Source: Chloroflexi bacterium RBG_16_70_13 (GTDB lineage Bacteria > Chloroflexota > Limnocylindria > Limnocylindrales > CSP1-4). From it: a DNA stretch of 10,955 bases. Below are positions 7,398 to 10,955 of the stretch, one piece after another (the first letter of the stretch is position 1; the number at the start of each line of letters is the position of its first letter). The notes under the pieces are model-generated. The model did no database searches. It was not told the origin of the DNA and saw only the letters and a list, made by a program, of their open reading frames with translations. The position numbers and the translations under genes are program-made. The DNA lies in the NCBI GenBank assembly GCA_001795245.1, contig MGOD01000083.1, positions 29,135-40,089 of the forward strand. The letters are read 5' to 3'.

Positions 7398-7463
7398 ATG
7401 TCCCACCCGACCCGGCCGGCCCGGCCGCCCGCCTCCCCGCGCGCCCCGGAGCCGCTGGCGTGA
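7398..7463 (+). other. Possible 21-codon Pro-rich leader peptide overlapping the transporter start
   Basis: An ATG at 7398 opens a 21-residue frame (about one third proline, ending APEPLA). Its TGA overlaps the transporter start codon as GTGA, the same overlap as between the transporter and lipoprotein genes. It has no Shine-Dalgarno and could only be translated leaderless from the TACGAT box. Proline-rich short frames arise easily in GC-rich DNA, so chance is the default explanation. Confidence 0.2.
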
Positions 7464-9769
7464 CCGGCTTCGAGCGGCTCGGCCGGTGGGCCGCCCGGCG
7501 GCGCTGGTGGATCGTGGCCGCCTGGGCGCTGGTCCTGCTCGGGGCGGCTCCCCTCGCCGCCCGGACGGGCGACGCCCTCCGCTCGGGTGGGTTCATCCGC
7601 CAGGACCTGGAGTCGGCCCGCTCGAAGCAGCTGCTCCACGAGGCGATCGGCGTCCCCGAGGCCGCGGTCGCCCTCGTCTTCCACTCGGACACGCTGACGG
7701 CCGGCGAGCCGGCGTTCGACGCCGCCGCCCGCCGCGCGGTCGCCGGCATCCGGAGCGCGCCGTACGTCATCGGCGTCCTGTCCCATGCCATGTCGCGTGA
7801 CCAGGTCTCGACCGACGGGCACACGGCCTACGACGTGGTCACGCTCGACCTGCCGGCCGACGATTCGCCCCTCGCCCTGCCGGGGATCCGGGCGGCGCTC
7901 GTTGAGGTCCCCGAGCTCGAGGTCGGCCTCGCGGGCGGGCCGGCCTTCTACGGCGACGTCCAGGAGGTCTCGGAGGCGGACCTCCGGCGAAGCGAGCTGA
8001 TCTCGCTGCCCCTCGCCGCCCTCGCCCTGCTGTTCGTGTTCGGATCGGTGGTGGCCGCAGCGCTGCCCCTTGCGGTCGGGGGGGCCGCCGTCGTGACGGC
8101 GCTGGCCGTGATCTTCCTCGTCGCGTCGGCGACGCCGATGAGCATCTTCGTCCTGAACCTGGCGACGCTCCTCGGCCTCGGCCTCGGCGTCGACTACTCG
8201 CTCCTCATGACGAGCCGCTTCCGCGAGGAGCTGGCCGCCCGCGGTAGTCGGGGCGAGGCCGGCGTCGGCCACGCCGTGGTCGAGGACGCCGTCGGGGCGA
8301 CCCTCGCGACCGCCGGCCGGGCCGTGTTCTTCTCCGGGCTCACGGTCCTCCTCGGCCTCCTCGGCCTCGTCCTCTTCGAGTTCATGATCCTCCGCTCGGT
8401 GGGGATCGCTGGCGCGATCGTGGTGGGCCTCGCGGTCCTTGCCGCGATGACGCTCCTGCCGGCCCTCCTCGCGATCGTCGGAACCCGCCTCGACCGGCTC
8501 CGCGTCCGCCGTGTCCGGGCCAGGGAAGCCGAGGATGGCCCCTGGGCCCGCCTCGCGAACCGGGTCATGGACCATCCGATCCGCGTCCTCGTGCCCACCC
8601 TGGGCCTGCTCCTCCTCCTGGGCGTTCCGTTCCTCCACGTCCGCTTCAACGCGCCCGACTCTACGATCCTTCCGGACCACGTCCCATCGCGCGAGGCGTT
8701 CGACCGGCTGACCGATGCCTTCGGGCCGGGGCCGTTCGCGCCGATCGTCCTCGCCGTCCGGACGTCCGGGCCGGTCGCCTCGCCCGAGAACGTCGCCCGC
8801 CTCTACGACTACTCGAGGCGGCTGGCCGGGGACCCCCGGGTGGCCCGGGTCGACAGCCTCGTCGACGTCGACCCGCGACTCACGCTCCTCCAGTACCAGC
8901 TCCTGTACGCCAGCCCGTCGGGTCCCCCGGACCGGTTCGTGGCCGAGGCCCTGACGACGACCACCGCCGGCGACCTGACCGCGTTCACGATCTTCACCCC
9001 CTACGGTCCGAACGAGGCGCCGGGCCGCGAGCTCGTCGTCGACCTCCGTGCGGACGCGGGCCCGCTGGCGCCGCCGGATGGGGTCGAGGTGCTCGTCGGC
9101 GGTGGGGCGGCCGACGTCGAGGACGTCGTGGCGGGAATCGCCGCCGACTTCCCGCGAACCGCGGCGTTCATCCTCGTCTCGACGTACCTCGTGCTGTTCC
9201 TGCTCCTGCGGTCGGTGCTGCTGCCGCTCAAGGCGCTGGCGATGAACTCCCTCTCGATCGCGGCCTCGTTCGGGGCGCTCGTCTGGATCTTCCAGGACGG
9301 CAACCTCTCGGCGATCCTCGGGACCCGGCCGCTGGGGTTCGTCGAGACGACCCAGCCGGTCATCCTGTTCTGCGTCCTGTTCGGCCTGTCGATGGACTAC
9401 GAGGTCTTCCTGCTGACCCGGATGCGGGAGACGTGGGATCGGACGCGGGACAACCGGGCCGCCGTCGCCCACGGCCTCGAGCGGAGCGGCCGGATCGTGA
9501 CCTCGGCCGCCCTCATCGTGGTCGTCGTGGCCGGCTCCTTCGCCTTCGCCGACATCGTCCTCATCAAGGCCCTCGGCCTCGGGATCGCGATCGCCGTCAC
9601 CCTCGACGCGACCGTCGTCCGGGCGCTCCTCGTCCCGGCGACGATGCGCCTGCTCGGTCGCTGGAACTGGTGGCTGCCGGGGCAGCTGGCGGAGCGGCTG
9701 CCGGACATCGCCGAGCATGAGCACGAGCTCGAGCACGCGCTCGAACACGAGCACGAGGCACAGTCGTGA
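7460..9769 (+). CDS. MMPL family (RND superfamily) transporter
   Basis: This 769-residue inner-membrane pump probably uses the proton gradient to export lipids or other hydrophobic compounds, as known MMPL proteins do. It shows the family's internal duplication. Helix 1 is at about 15-34, then an extracytoplasmic domain to 177, helices 2-6 (about 178-200, 203-222, 228-250, 285-310, 312-340), a basic cytoplasmic linker (342-365), helix 7 (374-394), a second extracytoplasmic domain (395-565), and helices 8-12 (567-728). The paired signatures GLGVDYSLLMTSR (D245, Y246) and FGLSMDYEVFLLTR (D646, Y647) match the Asp-Tyr pairs that form the proton relay in mycobacterial MmpL3, so transport function looks intact. 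The length is usual for short MMPLs, with no large cytoplasmic C-terminal domain. The tail instead ends in a His/Glu-rich stretch. The GTG start is supported by GGAG at 7448-7451, eight bases upstream. The stop overlaps the lipoprotein start by 4 bases, indicating translational coupling. The substrate is unknown. Confidence 0.95.
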   Translation: MTGFERLGRWAARRRWWIVAAWALVLLGAAPLAARTGDALRSGGFIRQDLESARSKQLLHEAIGVPEAAVALVFHSDTLTAGEPAFDAAARRAVAGIRSAPYVIGVLSHAMSRDQVSTDGHTAYDVVTLDLPADDSPLALPGIRAALVEVPELEVGLAGGPAFYGDVQEVSEADLRRSELISLPLAALALLFVFGSVVAAALPLAVGGAAVVTALAVIFLVASATPMSIFVLNLATLLGLGLGVDYSLLMTSRFREELAARGSRGEAGVGHAVVEDAVGATLATAGRAVFFSGLTVLLGLLGLVLFEFMILRSVGIAGAIVVGLAVLAAMTLLPALLAIVGTRLDRLRVRRVRAREAEDGPWARLANRVMDHPIRVLVPTLGLLLLLGVPFLHVRFNAPDSTILPDHVPSREAFDRLTDAFGPGPFAPIVLAVRTSGPVASPENVARLYDYSRRLAGDPRVARVDSLVDVDPRLTLLQYQLLYASPSGPPDRFVAEALTTTTAGDLTAFTIFTPYGPNEAPGRELVVDLRADAGPLAPPDGVEVLVGGGAADVEDVVAGIAADFPRTAAFILVSTYLVLFLLLRSVLLPLKALAMNSLSIAASFGALVWIFQDGNLSAILGTRPLGFVETTQPVILFCVLFGLSMDYEVFLLTRMRETWDRTRDNRAAVAHGLERSGRIVTSAALIVVVVAGSFAFADIVLIKALGLGIAIAVTLDATVVRALLVPATMRLLGRWNWWLPGQLAERLPDIAEHEHELEHALEHEHEAQS
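9713..9760 (+). repeat. Degenerate GAGCAC hexamer repeat encoding a His/Glu tail
   Basis: Eight consecutive hexamers vary around GAGCAC and encode residues 752-767 of the transporter (EHEHELEHALEHEHE, then A). The last unit supplies GAGG (9755-9758), which sits seven bases before the GTG of the lipoprotein gene and serves as its Shine-Dalgarno. The repeat probably grew by slippage of the 6-base unit. Confidence 0.7.
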
Positions 9770-10944
9770 GCCGGCGCCCGCTCGTGGCCGGGCTCCTGGC
9801 CCTGGTGCTCGCCGCCTGCTTCGGGCCGATCCTCGCCAACCCGCCGCTCGTCCCGGTGGCTCCGTCGACGCCCACGCCCGGACCGACCGGCGCTCCCGAC
9901 CCGCAGCCGATCGTCTTCCCGCGGGACGACGGACCCCACGATCGGCTCACCGAGTGGTGGTACGTCACGGGCCACCTGGCGGCCGAAGACGGGCGTCGCT
10001 TTGGTTACGAGGCCGTCGTGTTCCGGGCCGAGCGGGGTGGGTTCCCGGTGTCCTGGGCCTCCAATCTCGCCCTCACGGACGAATCGGCGGAGGAGTTCCG
10101 GTATGCGGAGCGGGCGTTCGTCGGCCCGGAGGCCGACCGCTCGCTCCGTGACGGCGCCGGGGTGGCGCAGCGCTTCGATCTCGTCGTCCCCGTGGTCGAC
10201 GCCACGACAGGCTCAGTCTCGGCGGCCGAGCCGTGGATGCTGTCGGGGGCGGTCGGAGGCCTCACGATCGAGGCCCGGCTGTCCGAGGCGGAGGCCCTCG
10301 CCGCCGGCGGCGAATTCGGGCTGACCCTGGCGTTCCCCGCCTCCGGCCGGCCACCCGCCCTCCACGGCGGTTCCGGATGGCTGGACTTCGGTCCTGCCGG
10401 CGGCTCGTATTACTACTCGCTGACCCGGCTCAAGGGGGCCGGCGTGCTCTCCCTCGACGGTGCCGACGTCCCCGTCACCGGGACGGCCTGGTTCGACCAC
10501 CAGTGGGGCGACTTCATCTCGGTCGGCGGCGGTGGCTGGGACTGGTTCGCGGTCAATCTCGACGATGGGACGGACCTGATGATCTCGCTCGTCCGGGCGG
10601 CGGACGGCAGCTACCCGCTCGTCTACGCCACGCTCGTCGACCCGGACGGCCGGGCCCGCCACCTCGATTCGACCGCGTTCGAGGTCGAGGCCGACCCTGC
10701 CCGGACCTGGTCGAGCCCGGCCACCGGAGCGACCTACCCGGCGGGCTGGACGATCCGCATCCCGAGCGAGGCCGTCGTCATCGACCTCGAGCCTGCCGTC
10801 GCCGATCAGGAGCTCGACACCCGGGCGACGACGGGCGTCGTCTACTGGGAGGGGTCGCAGCTCGTCCGAGCCACGCGCGACGGCGAGCCGATCGGCGGCG
10901 AGGCCTACGTCGAGCTCACCGGCTACGCGCCGGCGGCACCCTGA
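9766..10944 (+). CDS. AttH/CrtC-like lipocalin-fold lipoprotein
   Basis: This 392-residue protein is exported and lipid-anchored. Residues 1-17 are a type II signal peptide with lipobox LAAC (modified Cys C18), followed by a Pro/Thr-rich linker (about 25-50). The mature part belongs to the family named for carotenoid 1,2-hydratase (CrtC) and AttH, which has two lipocalin-like barrels. Family hallmarks are H58 and EWWYVTGHL (63-71) at the start of the first barrel, SYYYSLTRL (214-222), AWFDHQWGDF (241-250), GGWDWFAVNLDDG (256-268) and a closing YVELTGY (381-387). The length fits the family. There are no carotenoid genes nearby, so hydratase activity is not indicated. Related AttH proteins are encoded beside lipoprotein-release-type ABC transporters; here the partner is an MMPL pump. 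The start is GTG at 9766, overlapping the transporter stop as GTGA, with GAGG at 9755-9758. The likely role is to bind or pass on a hydrophobic substrate outside the membrane. Family is confident; role is inference. An ATG at 10952, at the window edge, may open another gene but cannot be assessed. Confidence 0.92.
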   Translation: MSRRPLVAGLLALVLAACFGPILANPPLVPVAPSTPTPGPTGAPDPQPIVFPRDDGPHDRLTEWWYVTGHLAAEDGRRFGYEAVVFRAERGGFPVSWASNLALTDESAEEFRYAERAFVGPEADRSLRDGAGVAQRFDLVVPVVDATTGSVSAAEPWMLSGAVGGLTIEARLSEAEALAAGGEFGLTLAFPASGRPPALHGGSGWLDFGPAGGSYYYSLTRLKGAGVLSLDGADVPVTGTAWFDHQWGDFISVGGGGWDWFAVNLDDGTDLMISLVRAADGSYPLVYATLVDPDGRARHLDSTAFEVEADPARTWSSPATGATYPAGWTIRIPSEAVVIDLEPAVADQELDTRATTGVVYWEGSQLVRATRDGEPIGGEAYVELTGYAPAAP

Positions 10945-10955
10945 TCGGGCGATGA

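Noticed and set aside
7382..9754. A 790-residue minus-strand open frame covering nearly all of the transporter gene.
   Set aside because: Its translation is a low-complexity charged sequence with no motif. The plus strand shows full MMPL signatures and membrane helices.
9766..10944. Carotenoid biosynthesis function (CrtC hydratase) for the lipoprotein.
   Set aside because: The family is named after CrtC, but this is a lipoprotein beside a transporter with no carotenoid genes in the window, so enzyme activity is not supported.
10952..10955. ATG at the right edge as the start of a further operon gene.
   Set aside because: Only four bases are visible and there is no Shine-Dalgarno just upstream.

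Overview
The window is a very G+C-rich stretch (roughly 70% by eye, not counted) of an ordinary bacterial chromosome. It is densely coded, with GTG starts, 4-base gene overlaps and third codon positions nearly always G or C. The gene families present suggest a Chloroflexota lineage (Limnocylindria-like) or possibly an Actinomycetota member: a Bacillopeptidase F-type subtilase with a very long multidomain tail, an MMPL transporter, and an AttH/CrtC-like lipoprotein. No rRNA, tRNA or strict marker gene is present, so this assignment is weak. I see no mobile element, CRISPR array, tRNA or phage gene.

Layout. (1) 23-844 (+): a class I SAM-dependent methyltransferase of unknown substrate. Its last codons, including the stop, are duplicated in frame 39 bases downstream. 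(2) 845-954: the convergent intergenic spacer, holding that repeat and a strong hairpin terminator. (3) 955-6786 (-): a 1943-residue secreted subtilisin-like protease with an intact catalytic triad. It carries four carboxypeptidase-regulatory-like repeats, a nidogen-like beta-sandwich, a Cys-less GATase-like domain, a beta-propeller-like region and a C-terminal malectin domain. Two BACON-like domains appear to be split by inserted domains. (4) 6787-7003: an intergenic region with a perfect DnaA-box 9-mer, a possible promoter and a strong ribosome binding site for the protease. (5) 7004-7324 (-): a small three-helix membrane protein of unknown function. (6) 7325-7459: a divergent promoter region, with a possible 21-codon leader peptide reading into the next gene. 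(7) 7460-9769 (+): an MMPL/RND-superfamily transporter with a His/Glu-rich C-terminal tail. (8) 9766-10944 (+): an AttH/CrtC-like lipocalin-fold lipoprotein, overlapping the transporter gene by GTGA.

How the genes work together. The clearest functional unit is the MMPL transporter plus its overlapping lipoprotein. I read this as a lipid or hydrophobic-compound export pair, with a proton-driven membrane pump and a membrane-anchored carrier or modifying partner on the outside. The protease is an independent secreted or cell-surface enzyme with many adhesive and sugar-binding modules, suited to breaking down extracellular protein. The methyltransferase and the small membrane protein have no visible functional link to the rest. 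The most unusual structure is the nested domain arrangement in the protease tail. I did not find a convincing new multi-gene system.
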